Source: an uncultured Bacteroidales bacterium (lineage in GTDB: Bacteria; Bacteroidota; Bacteroidia; Bacteroidales; Muribaculaceae). Taken from it: a DNA stretch of 45,686 bases. Within the stretch, counting starts at the first letter, position 1. Every line of letters starts with the position of its first letter. The position numbers and the translations under genes were made by a program. Shown in pieces: positions 35,037 through 42,643 of the stretch. The stretch is from positions 1-45,686 of the forward strand of contig CAMWLW010000009.1 of the NCBI GenBank assembly GCA_947175245.1, given 5' to 3'. Under the pieces are notes generated by a model, which ran no database searches, was not told the origin of the DNA, and worked only from the letters and a program-made list of their open reading frames with translations.

Positions 35037-35660
35037 TTAAATAAACGGTAATATGTCGCGGTAGGACTGTTCGATGCGTTTGTTGCGCCAGCACTTGCGG
35101 CAGACAGCAATGTATCGCTCGTCGCCTCCGATCTCTACCTGGGCTCCCTCGCTGACGAAGTCGCCGGCGGCGTCGATGCGGGCATTGACGATGGTCTTGT
35201 GGCCGCAGGTGCAGGTCGACTTGACCTCGTCGATGGTGTCGGCTATCTCAAACAGTCTCCTTGATCCTTCAAACAAACGGGACTGGAAATCGGTTCGGAG
35301 TCCGTAGCAAATGACGTTGCAGCCGAAGTCGTCGACGACGCGTGATAGCTGGTCGACCTGGTCGGCGGTGAGGAACTGGGCCTCGTCGATTAGGAACCAG
35401 TCGACCATCTTGCCGGTTTTCTCAAACAGCTCTTTGGCGTAGGTATAGAGGTCGGTATCGTGATATATCCAGTCACATTCGCGCTCAATGCCGATGCGCG
35501 ATTTGATGACGTTCTTGCTGTCGCGTGTGTCGATGACGGGCTTGAGACATTTGTAGTGCATGCCTCGCTCTTCAAAGTTGTAGGCGGTGGTGAGCAGCAG
35601 GGCGGTCTTGGCTGAGCCCATTGTGCCGTAGCGGAAGTAGAGTTTACCTATGCGGTTCAT
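35037..35660 (-). CDS. tdk: Thymidine kinase, type II
   Basis: Phosphorylates thymidine to dTMP in the salvage pathway. The protein is 207 aa. The P-loop reads GTMGSAKT (12-19), with Ala where the canonical GKS/GKT glycine stands. The Walker B-like DEAQF (FLIDEAQFL) and the zinc-binding cysteines CTCGHK and CRKCW are present. It resembles the Firmicutes-like clade starting LYFRYGTM rather than the E. coli-like clade. The ATG at 35660 overlaps the phosphatase stop as ATGA. Confidence 0.9.
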   Translation of the reverse strand: MNRIGKLYFRYGTMGSAKTALLLTTAYNFEERGMHYKCLKPVIDTRDSKNVIKSRIGIERECDWIYHDTDLYTYAKELFEKTGKMVDWFLIDEAQFLTADQVDQLSRVVDDFGCNVICYGLRTDFQSRLFEGSRRLFEIADTIDEVKSTCTCGHKTIVNARIDAAGDFVSEGAQVEIGGDERYIAVCRKCWRNKRIEQSYRDILPFI

Positions 35661-36940
35661 AGTTTTACGGGTGTGTTGAGTATGTTGAGGAGTGTGGCGC
35701 GGGCGTCGCTCCATTTATAGTAGGGGTAATTGTCGGTGGGGGTATCGCCGAGGGCTGTCTCGCTCTCGTTGAGGAGGAATTTGACGAGAATGTCGCCGTC
35801 GGCGTTGCGGTAGAAGCGTATCTGGATGTTTGAGGCCATCGGCGAGACGCGGTAGTCGGCGTATGTGTGGTAGAGCCGTGCAGGGTCGCTCTCACGGCCC
35901 GAGGCGGTGGCGAAACCGAGCAGTCCGGCGAGCGGTATGAGGGTACTGTCGTGGCCAAATCGCAGAGTGGCGCCGTGGCGGCCGTCGGCGATGTAGGCGT
36001 CGGCGTTGTCTATGATGTTGGCAAGCAGTGACTTGGCGCTTTCGAGAAACACACCGTTATTGATGGGGTTGCACGAGTTGCGGGTATAGAACTCGTAGTT
36101 GAACACTTGCCACAGGTCGAAGAGCTCGTCGGGGGTGAAGATGTCAAACAGTGAGGCGTCACATTCCATGTTGGGGAGGTCAATGGCTATCCAGTAGAGT
36201 CCCCACATGAGGTCGGCGGGTGCGATGTAGTCGGCGGCCTTGTCGGGGTCGGTGAACAGCGCGGCCATGAGTCGGTCGGGCCTGGTCTGTGACTGTTTGA
36301 AGTCGCGCAGGGTTGACTGCCACGCGGCGCCGGCGTCGTTGAAGGCCTGTGCGGCCGGGTTGTTGTAGCTCATGTAGTACATGTGGCGGCTGCCCGACTC
36401 GAGGGGTATGTCGAGGCCGGGGTTGAATTCCTTGAGCCGGCTGACGAATGAGAACATGGAGTAGGCACACCGCATACGGACAGTCGAGGTGGCTGTGACA
36501 TCAGCACCGTCGCTGAAGGCGGGGGCACACTCGTCGAGCAGGCGCGAGGCGATGTCGTGGTGCTGGCGGTAGCCGAGGGGTGAGAGCTCGCCGGCACGTC
36601 CGCGGGCCTCCTCGGTGGCGGCGGCCACTATGTCATAGACTTCGAGTCCGCGAGGGGTTAGCGCGCCGGCCTCGCGTGCTTTGCCGAGGGCGTTGAACAC
36701 GTTGGTGTAGTCGGTCTCGTTGATGAGGTAGCGTGACCCATGGCGGCCGTAGTGGCTTACATAAAAAGGTTCGTATCCGTCGGGCACGGGTGTGAGTTGC
36801 CAGACGGTGTCGGGGTAGGGGGCGTAGACTCCGGCACACTTCAGGGGGTCGGCGAGCATCGCCTCACGTGTGGTCTGGGCGTTAATGGTCAGTATGGCTG
36901 CCAATAGGAACAGGATGGTGTGTACCGGTCGTGTAAGCAT
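35657..36940 (-). CDS. Secreted histidine-type phosphatase
   Basis: A 427-aa exported enzyme of histidine phosphatase clade 2 (phytase/MINPP-like acid phosphatases). A signal peptide ends at about residue 21 (TINAQ). The catalytic RHGSR is at 66-70, and the proton-donor motif is HDST (in RFGHDSTLIPL, about 325). Likely substrates are phosphorylated sugars or inositol phosphates in the periplasm; which one cannot be told. It shares an ATGA overlap with tdk downstream. No consensus promoter lies in the 85 nt after galE, so readthrough is possible. Confidence 0.85.
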   Translation of the reverse strand: MLTRPVHTILFLLAAILTINAQTTREAMLADPLKCAGVYAPYPDTVWQLTPVPDGYEPFYVSHYGRHGSRYLINETDYTNVFNALGKAREAGALTPRGLEVYDIVAAATEEARGRAGELSPLGYRQHHDIASRLLDECAPAFSDGADVTATSTVRMRCAYSMFSFVSRLKEFNPGLDIPLESGSRHMYYMSYNNPAAQAFNDAGAAWQSTLRDFKQSQTRPDRLMAALFTDPDKAADYIAPADLMWGLYWIAIDLPNMECDASLFDIFTPDELFDLWQVFNYEFYTRNSCNPINNGVFLESAKSLLANIIDNADAYIADGRHGATLRFGHDSTLIPLAGLLGFATASGRESDPARLYHTYADYRVSPMASNIQIRFYRNADGDILVKFLLNESETALGDTPTDNYPYYKWSDARATLLNILNTPVKL

Positions 36941-36971
36941 GATATGATTGGTCTATGTGTGATTTGATTGA

Positions 36972-37005
36972 AATGTATGGCTGCCAACCCGGGCAGCCAT
37001 ACATT
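36972..37005 (-). terminator. Terminator of galE
   Basis: A perfect 14-bp stem, AATGTATGGCTGCC with its complement (36972-36985, 36992-37005), and a 6-nt loop lie 20 nt after the galE stop. The tail on the minus strand (TTTCAATC) is only weakly U-rich, so termination may be partial. Confidence 0.65.
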
Positions 37006-37025
37006 ATTATATTAATGTGTAGTGA

Positions 37026-38063
37026 TTACATGACGCCTTTCTCGCGCAGCTTGCACTGCCATGCCCATGCCGAGCGCATGGTGTCGTCTAGAGGGGTGTT
37101 GGCGGTCCAGCCGAGCACCTGATTGGCGCGTGCGGGGTTGGCCCATACTTTCTCGATGTCGCCGGCACGGCGGCCAACGATCTTGTGAGGAACCTTGACG
37201 CCTGTAGCGCGCTCGAAGGCGGCGATGAGCTCGAGAACCGAGACGCCGCGGCCGGTGCCGAGGTTGAAGATTTCGATTTTCTCCTCGCTCTTGTCCTGCA
37301 GCATGCGCTCGACGGCTATAACGTGGGCCTTGGCGAGGTCAACCACGTCGATGTAGTCGCGTATGCATGATCCGTCGGGGGTGTCGTAGTCGTTACCGAA
37401 GACGCTGAGCTCGGCGCGGATGCCCATAGCGGCCTGAGTGAGGTAGGGCACGAGGTTCTGGGGCACGCCGTTGGGAAGCTCGCCGATCATTGCCGACGGG
37501 TGTGCGCCCACGGGATTGAAATAGCGCAGGATGACGCTCTTGAAGGGTGCGCCGGCGTTGATGACGTCGGTGATGATCTCTTCTGATATCTGCTTGGTGT
37601 TGCCGTAGGGCGATGTGGCTTTCTTGATAGGAGACTGCTCGGTGACGGGGTTGACGTCGGGCTCGCCGTAGACGGTGCATGACGATGAGAACACGATGCC
37701 CTTGACGCCGTTGGGACCCATGAGGTCGAGCAGGTTCATGAGGGTGTTGAGGTTGTTGCGGTAGTAGAGTACGGGTTTCTGCATCGACTCGCCCACGGCC
37801 TTGCTGGCGGCGAAGTTGATGATGCCCTTGATGTCGGGATATTTGGCAAAAAGTGCCTTGAGAGCCTCGAGGTCAGTACAGTCGGCCTCGACAAAGTCGG
37901 GACGTATGCCGGTGATAGCTTCGATGCCGTCAAGAACCGCGCGGTCGCTGTTCGACAGGTTGTCGATGATGACTACGGGATAGCCGGCCTGCTGGAGCTC
38001 AACTACGGTGTGTGAGCCTATGTAGCCTGTTCCGCCGGTGACAAGAATACGTTCTTTTTTCAT
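37026..38063 (-). CDS. galE: UDP-glucose 4-epimerase
   Basis: Interconverts UDP-glucose and UDP-galactose, for galactose use and for glycan precursors. The protein is 345 aa, standard length. The NAD motif GGTGYIGSH is at 10-18, SSSCTVYG at 126-133 and catalytic YGNTK at 153-157. It is transcribed alone, with a hairpin terminator after it. It is not linked to the rfb operon here. Confidence 0.96.
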   Translation of the reverse strand: MKKERILVTGGTGYIGSHTVVELQQAGYPVVIIDNLSNSDRAVLDGIEAITGIRPDFVEADCTDLEALKALFAKYPDIKGIINFAASKAVGESMQKPVLYYRNNLNTLMNLLDLMGPNGVKGIVFSSSCTVYGEPDVNPVTEQSPIKKATSPYGNTKQISEEIITDVINAGAPFKSVILRYFNPVGAHPSAMIGELPNGVPQNLVPYLTQAAMGIRAELSVFGNDYDTPDGSCIRDYIDVVDLAKAHVIAVERMLQDKSEEKIEIFNLGTGRGVSVLELIAAFERATGVKVPHKIVGRRAGDIEKVWANPARANQVLGWTANTPLDDTMRSAWAWQCKLREKGVM

Positions 38064-38138
38064 TTTTTTGTACGGATTATTATTGTGTATTTTAGAATGG
38101 TCAATATTACTGATTGGTGATGTCGTCGGTCGACTCTA

Positions 38139-38146
38139 CAAAATTA
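38139..38146 (-). promoter_or_regulatory. Likely -7 element of galE
   Basis: TAATTTTG on the minus strand, with a TTTC at the -33 distance (19-nt spacer). The leader would be about 70 nt. Confidence 0.45.
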
Positions 38147-38247
38147 CAAAACCTTTTTTCATTTAGAAAATTTACGGTCAAAATCTTTCGACGGGTCTTT
38201 ATATGTGTTTTTTATTAAAATTCTAATTCTCAATCAGATATTTTTTG

Positions 38248-38255
38248 TAGCTTTG
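38248..38255 (+). promoter_or_regulatory. Likely -7 element of the orphan lipoprotein gene
   Basis: TAGCTTTG on the plus strand, 32 nt before the ATG at 38288. The -33 region is AT-rich without a clear TTG. Confidence 0.45.
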
Positions 38256-38287
38256 CCGTTGGTTTGATAACTCAATAATGACACATT

Positions 38288-39367
38288 ATGAATCGTTTAC
38301 ATCTTATAATTATACTCACATTAGCCCTTTGCATCTCATGTCAAGGGAAACGCACGGCGTCGTCGGCCCATGAAGGCGTGCAGGATTCTATAGTAGCGAC
38401 CGGCGTGAAAAATCCGTTTGGGTTTCTTGAAAAACTGGGCATAGATTATGAGCTGCTTATTGCAAATGGCGATACATTGCCGACCCCGTTTGACAGCAGC
38501 GATTGTCTCCTGACAACAAAAGAGCAGGGGGCGTTACTCAAAGGTGTTATAAGCTCGGACTTCGATATTTCAAAAGATACATTGGTCTACCTTGTAGCAG
38601 TCAGACAAATAAATGATAATGTGATATTATGCCAATATAATCATAGGCGATATTTTGAGGATGTGTATATTGCAACTTATAATACTGATGGAGTGCTGAT
38701 TGATGTATTGTTTGCCGGAGAGCTTGGTAACAAGTCATTTGGGGATCGCATCTTGTCTGATTCAATCGAATTAAGAATAGTTCGACATAATCAGATACAT
38801 TTTATTGGAAATCATGAATTTACGCTAACTCGTGAATATAAGGAATTAGAGTATGATACCAAGAGTGATCGAGACACTATAACCTATAATAAAACAATTT
38901 CGTTGACCTATAATATAGAGAGTGACGGCAAAATAAAAATGACCTTACCTGATGCCGAGGTATGTGAAGATGGTGTATTCAGGCTATGGGATCGTGAGGA
39001 TGGTAAGAAAGAATGGGATTTGATGGATGAAATATACACTCTCAATCTTTACTCGTTTTCTGATGAAAAGGCGCTTGAACGGTGGAATATTATTGGAAAA
39101 AAGGCAGATGGAGCACCTGCTGAATCAGTCGAATACTATTTTTTCATATATGTATTCAAGCCTCAGCCACAAAGGGTTTTGAAGTGGCTTTATGATAATC
39201 GCGATGATGAATCTATTACATTGCCAATGCATCTTGAATTTGAATATACCCAGGATCCGCAATCACGCGAAATCATAGATAACGCCATCGCCCAAATTGA
39301 TGACAAGGCAATGCGCGCATACTTCAAGGCGCTGACCGCCGAATGGTCAAAAGAGATAGAGCACTGA
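38288..39367 (+). CDS. Hypothetical lipoprotein
   Basis: A 359-aa protein with a lipoprotein signal (LALCISC, lipidated Cys18). I do not recognise a domain. The mature part is acidic, rich in beta strands in the middle (DTITYNKTISLTYNIESD) and helical at the C-terminus. The gene is AT-rich compared with galE and the U32 gene on either side. It converges on the toxin-antitoxin-like module with only 15 nt between the stops. Its role is unknown; it may be a surface lipoprotein of a mobile islet. Confidence 0.8.
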   Translation: MNRLHLIIILTLALCISCQGKRTASSAHEGVQDSIVATGVKNPFGFLEKLGIDYELLIANGDTLPTPFDSSDCLLTTKEQGALLKGVISSDFDISKDTLVYLVAVRQINDNVILCQYNHRRYFEDVYIATYNTDGVLIDVLFAGELGNKSFGDRILSDSIELRIVRHNQIHFIGNHEFTLTREYKELEYDTKSDRDTITYNKTISLTYNIESDGKIKMTLPDAEVCEDGVFRLWDREDGKKEWDLMDEIYTLNLYSFSDEKALERWNIIGKKADGAPAESVEYYFFIYVFKPQPQRVLKWLYDNRDDESITLPMHLEFEYTQDPQSREIIDNAIAQIDDKAMRAYFKALTAEWSKEIEH

Positions 39368-39382
39368 TGTAGCCTAAGGACT

Positions 39383-39625
39383 TTAATCGGTGAGGCCGCG
39401 TAGTGTGCCACGACGCAGTTCGTCTTGGAGCGTTTCGTAAACATACGCAGGGCTTTCGATATACATTTTGGTGGTTTCTTGACAAAGTTTCTCAAATGTT
39501 TCTGAATTGTGAAACAATAGCATCGCTTCTTCGAGACCCATATCCTTCTCATTGATGAGCCACTCAACCACTTTGGCTGTAATATACTCTACAAGAAAAT
39601 TAAAATTGTGGTTTTCGGGTTTCAT
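39383..39625 (-). CDS. Small helical protein, third gene of the DUF3990 module
   Basis: An 80-aa acidic, helical protein without export signals (FLVEYITAKVVEWLINEKD, then ESPAYVYETLQDELRRG). Its ATG overlaps the DUF3990 stop as ATGA, so its synthesis is probably tied to that of the putative toxin. I have seen this style of small protein beside DUF3990/DUF3791 genes in gut bacteria but know no function. It could be the antitoxin, an accessory chaperone or a further DUF3791-like protein. Confidence 0.75.
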   Translation of the reverse strand: MKPENHNFNFLVEYITAKVVEWLINEKDMGLEEAMLLFHNSETFEKLCQETTKMYIESPAYVYETLQDELRRGTLRGLTD

Positions 39626-40095
39626 ATTTTTCTAAGGTATTTAAGTGAGCGTGCCGTGGCGAAAAAGTATTGTGAATTGAGCTCTTTATAGGTAAGACCG
39701 GCTACAACGACATCTATGTCGATAATGTTCATGTCGTAGAGGCCGAATATCCGGGCTATGTTATCATCGGCAACCGGGCCGATTACTATGTCATAGTCAT
39801 GACTGAAGTCAATGTCTCCTTTTTTACGGTTGGCCATCACAAACTCGGCCCACGCTTTGTCTGGATGCTCAAATATCCTGATATTCAGTCCATCGGCAAC
39901 GGCCGCATCGAGATCAAATTCATATTCAGTAACCGTAGGTATGCCGCCATAACGGTCGGTTACCTGCTTAGACCATAGAATGGCTTGTTCATGTAGGTGT
40001 GTTGTGTAGAAGCCCTGGCCGAAGTCTTTATATTTGCGTCCTCGGGATAAATTTATCTCGATGATAGGCTGGTTGGAGCCATGATAGAGTTTCAT
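39622..40095 (-). CDS. DUF3990 protein, ART-like putative toxin
   Basis: A 157-aa cytoplasmic protein. The start MKLYHGSN and the following KDFGQGFYTT are the DUF3990 hallmark. The pattern H5 (YHGS) and Y30 (GFYTT) resembles the H-Y part of the ADP-ribosyltransferase H-Y-E triad; the third residue is not certain. ADP-ribosylation is therefore a reasonable but untested guess. The ATG at 40095 overlaps the upstream HTH gene as ATGA, and its stop overlaps the next start as ATGA. Confidence 0.8.
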   Translation of the reverse strand: MKLYHGSNQPIIEINLSRGRKYKDFGQGFYTTHLHEQAILWSKQVTDRYGGIPTVTEYEFDLDAAVADGLNIRIFEHPDKAWAEFVMANRKKGDIDFSHDYDIVIGPVADDNIARIFGLYDMNIIDIDVVVAGLTYKELNSQYFFATARSLKYLRKI

Positions 40096-40520
40096 ACTAC
40101 CGCACCTCCATTGCGCTGGCAGATAGCAGCCATGTCGTCGACACAATCTTGTAGCGACAATTGGTGTTCTGCTTCATAGTTGTTAATGGCAAAATCCATG
40201 CCTTTGTATCGTGACAGATAATTGCATGCCTCTTTTGGCGACAGGTTGAACCGGCGCCCAAACATACCCGTACACATAACTATATAATGTATGATGTCGA
40301 GTGACATGTGGCGGGTAGGCTTGAGTTGAACCTGTGCCGAGACTCCAAGTGCTTCAGACAGTTTGTTTATGGTGGCGAATGTTATACCGCGGCCGTTCTC
40401 AATCTTGGAGATTTCTGATTTGGTCACGCCAACTTTATCACCCAATTGCTGCTGAGTGAGTCCGAGTTCTTTCCTTCGTTTATGGAAAAGGTTGCCTATT
40501 TCGTCAAATCGATCAGTCAT
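40092..40520 (-). CDS. HTH (XRE) regulator fused to a DUF3791-like domain
   Basis: A 142-aa protein. Residues about 8-62 are a Cro/C1-type HTH (LGLTQQQLGDKVGVTKSEIS). Residues about 72-140 resemble DUF3791, ending CQRNGGAVV just before the DUF3990 start. The open frame begins at a TTG at 40544, but that codon lies inside the -7 box, so the ATG at 40520 is used. By its place it should repress its own operon and may neutralise the DUF3990 protein; both are inferences. Similarity of the C-terminal half to DUF3791 is moderate. Confidence 0.85.
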   Translation of the reverse strand: MTDRFDEIGNLFHKRRKELGLTQQQLGDKVGVTKSEISKIENGRGITFATINKLSEALGVSAQVQLKPTRHMSLDIIHYIVMCTGMFGRRFNLSPKEACNYLSRYKGMDFAINNYEAEHQLSLQDCVDDMAAICQRNGGAVV

Positions 40521-40530
40521 AAATGTTCGT

Positions 40531-40556
40531 CTTTTATTACGCAAAGATAATAAAAG
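40531..40556. promoter_or_regulatory. Palindromic operator over the module promoter
   Basis: Perfect 9-bp inverted repeat CTTTTATTA (40531-40539) and TAATAAAAG (40548-40556) with an 8-nt centre that contains most of the -7 box. An HTH dimer bound here would block RNA polymerase. Confidence 0.7.
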
Positions 40557-40572
40557 TTTCTAATATTGGCAA
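40542..40572 (-). promoter_or_regulatory. Promoter of the HTH-DUF3990 module
   Basis: Minus strand TTG (40570-40572), 20-nt spacer, TATCTTTG (40542-40549), full consensus. Predicted leader is about 15 nt. Confidence 0.7.
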
Positions 40573-40587
40573 CTGTTTTTGCGCGGT

Positions 40588-42459
40588 TTAGAATTTTGAG
40601 AGGACTGACATCTCGCAGCGGCGGCAGTCGAAGCGGAGCGAGTAGTCAAAGCCGGCGCCGCGCAGGGTCAGCGGCTCTTTGAGCTGCTTGCCGCGTGGGG
40701 TCTTGAGGCAGTAGCCGAGCTCGCGCCTGAGGCAGTAACGGGTCAGCATCACGCGGCGCTGTCGTCCGTCAGCTCTTTGGCACTCGATGGCCGGCTCGAT
40801 GTCGGTGGCACCGGCGCGGCGGTAGAAGTCGGCTGACAGTAGGTTGGCTACGTTGTCGGTGTAGTCGAGAGTGTTTCGGTCGAGGTGTGGTCTGACGGCC
40901 GATGGGCGGCGCAGCTGGGGCATGGCGCGCAGTCTGAGCGTGCGGTCGAGTGCATCGGTGGCCTGGCGGCGCATGGTGGCGAGCAGAGACAGCGGTATGA
41001 AGCCGTTGGGGTCGACACGGTCATCGAGCCGCGCGATGTCAAAATGAGTGTCACCGAGCTTGGCGAGTGTGCGCTGTCTCACTTCGGCCTGGGGCGAGCG
41101 GGCCTGCTGCAGTCCGCCATCGGGCATTTCGGCCGATACCGTCACACTGACGGAGGGCTCGGCTGTGAGCGATAAGTCGAGCACAAGACGGGCGCCACGG
41201 TCGGCTGTGCGCAGTGTCATGTCGACGTCGATAACGCGTCGTGCAGTGGTGCGGGCCATCAGCGTTTCGCGCTGTATGTCGTGGTTACGGTACAGACGTG
41301 TACCGGGGCGCAGGTCGACCGGTGCGGCGAGCTGGATGCGCTTGCCATCGGGCTCGACGCGGTTCACACGGAAGCCCTGCAACATGCCGGTGGTGTCAAA
41401 GTAGGTGAGTCCGTCGCCGTTGGCGAGCTGCACGGTTGTGTCGACCACGAGAGTACGTCCCATCGCTTTTCTGACTTTGCCTATCGGCTGTCCGGCGCTC
41501 TTGGGGGTATTGATCGACGCCATCGGGGCAGTAGGGCGGCGATGATGGAGGAAGTAGTCGGTGTACCCGCGGTTGAACGAGTCGGCCAGGTCGGCGCTGA
41601 ATGTGCGCGACACGCGTCCGCGTCCACGGCGCCTCAACAGCCCGTCGCCGCGTTCGGCGATGATACGGTCAAGGCGCTCGCTGTAAGCGCTCACCACGGT
41701 CTTGACATAGTCGGCGTCCTTGAGTCGGCCCTCGATCTTGAACGAGTCGATGCCGGCGTCAATCATTTCGCCGAGCGACTCGATGCGGTTCATGTCGCGT
41801 AGTGACAGCAGGTGTTTGTCGGTTACAACCGGTTTGCCGTCGCCGTCGATTAAAGTGTAGGGCAGGCGGCACATCTGGGCGCACTCGCCGCGGTTGGCAC
41901 TGCGGCCCGTGATGACCTGACTCGCCTGACAGTTACCGCTGTAGCTAACGCACAGCGCACCGTGCACGAACGCCTCGAGCGGCACCGTGGTAGCCTCGCG
42001 TATCGCCTTGATTTCGTCGAGTGTAAGCTCGCGGGCAAGAACCAACTGGCTCATACCTGCGTCTTGTAGGAATCGGGCGCGCTCGGGAGTGCGTATGTCA
42101 CACTGCGTGCTCGCGTGTAGCGCTATGGGCGGCAGATTCATTTCGAGCAGCGCCATATCCTGGACAATTAGGGCATCCACGCCGACGCGATATAGCTCAT
42201 TGACAAGGCTTTTTACCTCGTCAATCTCGTTGTCATATATGATAGTGTTGAGAGTGACATAGACGTTGACGCCGAACGGGCGGGCATATTCCACAACGCG
42301 CCTGATGTCGTCGATGCTGTTGCCGGCAGCGTGGCGTGCGCCGTGGTGTGACGCCCCGATGTAGACTGCATCGGCGCCATGGTCAATCGCCGCCATCGCA
42401 ATCTCGGCATTCCTTGCCGGCGCAAGCAACTCAACAACCCTTGTACGATTCTTCTCCAT
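40588..42459 (-). CDS. Peptidase U32 family protein
   Basis: A 623-aa protein of the U32 family, once called collagenases. Characterised relatives (TrhP/RlhA type) act in RNA hydroxylation, so a tRNA or rRNA modification role is more likely than proteolysis. The TIM-barrel N-terminus starts ELLAPARNAEIAMAAIDHGADAVYIGA (shortened: ELLAPARNAEIAMAA). The family signature EAFVHGALCVSYSGNCQAS is intact, with further cysteines in GECAQMC for a cluster or zinc. A long C-terminal region (about 330-623) ends in a Cys-rich RFDCRRCEMSV. The ATG at 42459 is chosen over the TTG at 42468. Confidence 0.9.
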   Translation of the reverse strand: MEKNRTRVVELLAPARNAEIAMAAIDHGADAVYIGASHHGARHAAGNSIDDIRRVVEYARPFGVNVYVTLNTIIYDNEIDEVKSLVNELYRVGVDALIVQDMALLEMNLPPIALHASTQCDIRTPERARFLQDAGMSQLVLARELTLDEIKAIREATTVPLEAFVHGALCVSYSGNCQASQVITGRSANRGECAQMCRLPYTLIDGDGKPVVTDKHLLSLRDMNRIESLGEMIDAGIDSFKIEGRLKDADYVKTVVSAYSERLDRIIAERGDGLLRRRGRGRVSRTFSADLADSFNRGYTDYFLHHRRPTAPMASINTPKSAGQPIGKVRKAMGRTLVVDTTVQLANGDGLTYFDTTGMLQGFRVNRVEPDGKRIQLAAPVDLRPGTRLYRNHDIQRETLMARTTARRVIDVDMTLRTADRGARLVLDLSLTAEPSVSVTVSAEMPDGGLQQARSPQAEVRQRTLAKLGDTHFDIARLDDRVDPNGFIPLSLLATMRRQATDALDRTLRLRAMPQLRRPSAVRPHLDRNTLDYTDNVANLLSADFYRRAGATDIEPAIECQRADGRQRRVMLTRYCLRRELGYCLKTPRGKQLKEPLTLRGAGFDYSLRFDCRRCEMSVLSKF

Positions 42460-42465
42460 ATCCCA

Positions 42466-42495
42466 CAAAATTACAAATTAATTCCCAAACCACAA
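42466..42495 (-). promoter_or_regulatory. Promoter of the U32 gene
   Basis: Minus strand TTG (42493-42495), 19-nt spacer, TAATTTTG (42466-42473). The expected transcription start falls at or next to the ATG at 42459, so the mRNA would have almost no leader. Confidence 0.6.
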
Positions 42496-42524
42496 TACCC
42501 CGCCACTGCACCGCATTGCGCGGC

Positions 42525-42554
42525 ACGCGAATTTTCGCGTCCGCCACTGTAAAT
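42525..42554. repeat. REP-like palindrome, copy D
   Basis: Perfect inverted repeat ACGCGAA (42525-42531), TT, TTCGCGT (42534-42540), then CCGCCACTGTAAAT. It shares its core with copy B and its tail with copies A and C, 42 kb away. Confidence 0.6.
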
Positions 42555-42643
42555 CCTCCTACCTACTATTGATTACATTAATTGGGTATTAAGCCAGGCA
42601 ATCGCGTCAACAATCAGGGATTATAATTGTGTATTGTGCGGGG

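Noticed and set aside
38064-38287. Possible tRNA or riboswitch in the galE-lipoprotein spacer
   Set aside because: No cloverleaf or conserved aptamer stems seen; only two promoter-like boxes and AT-rich sequence.
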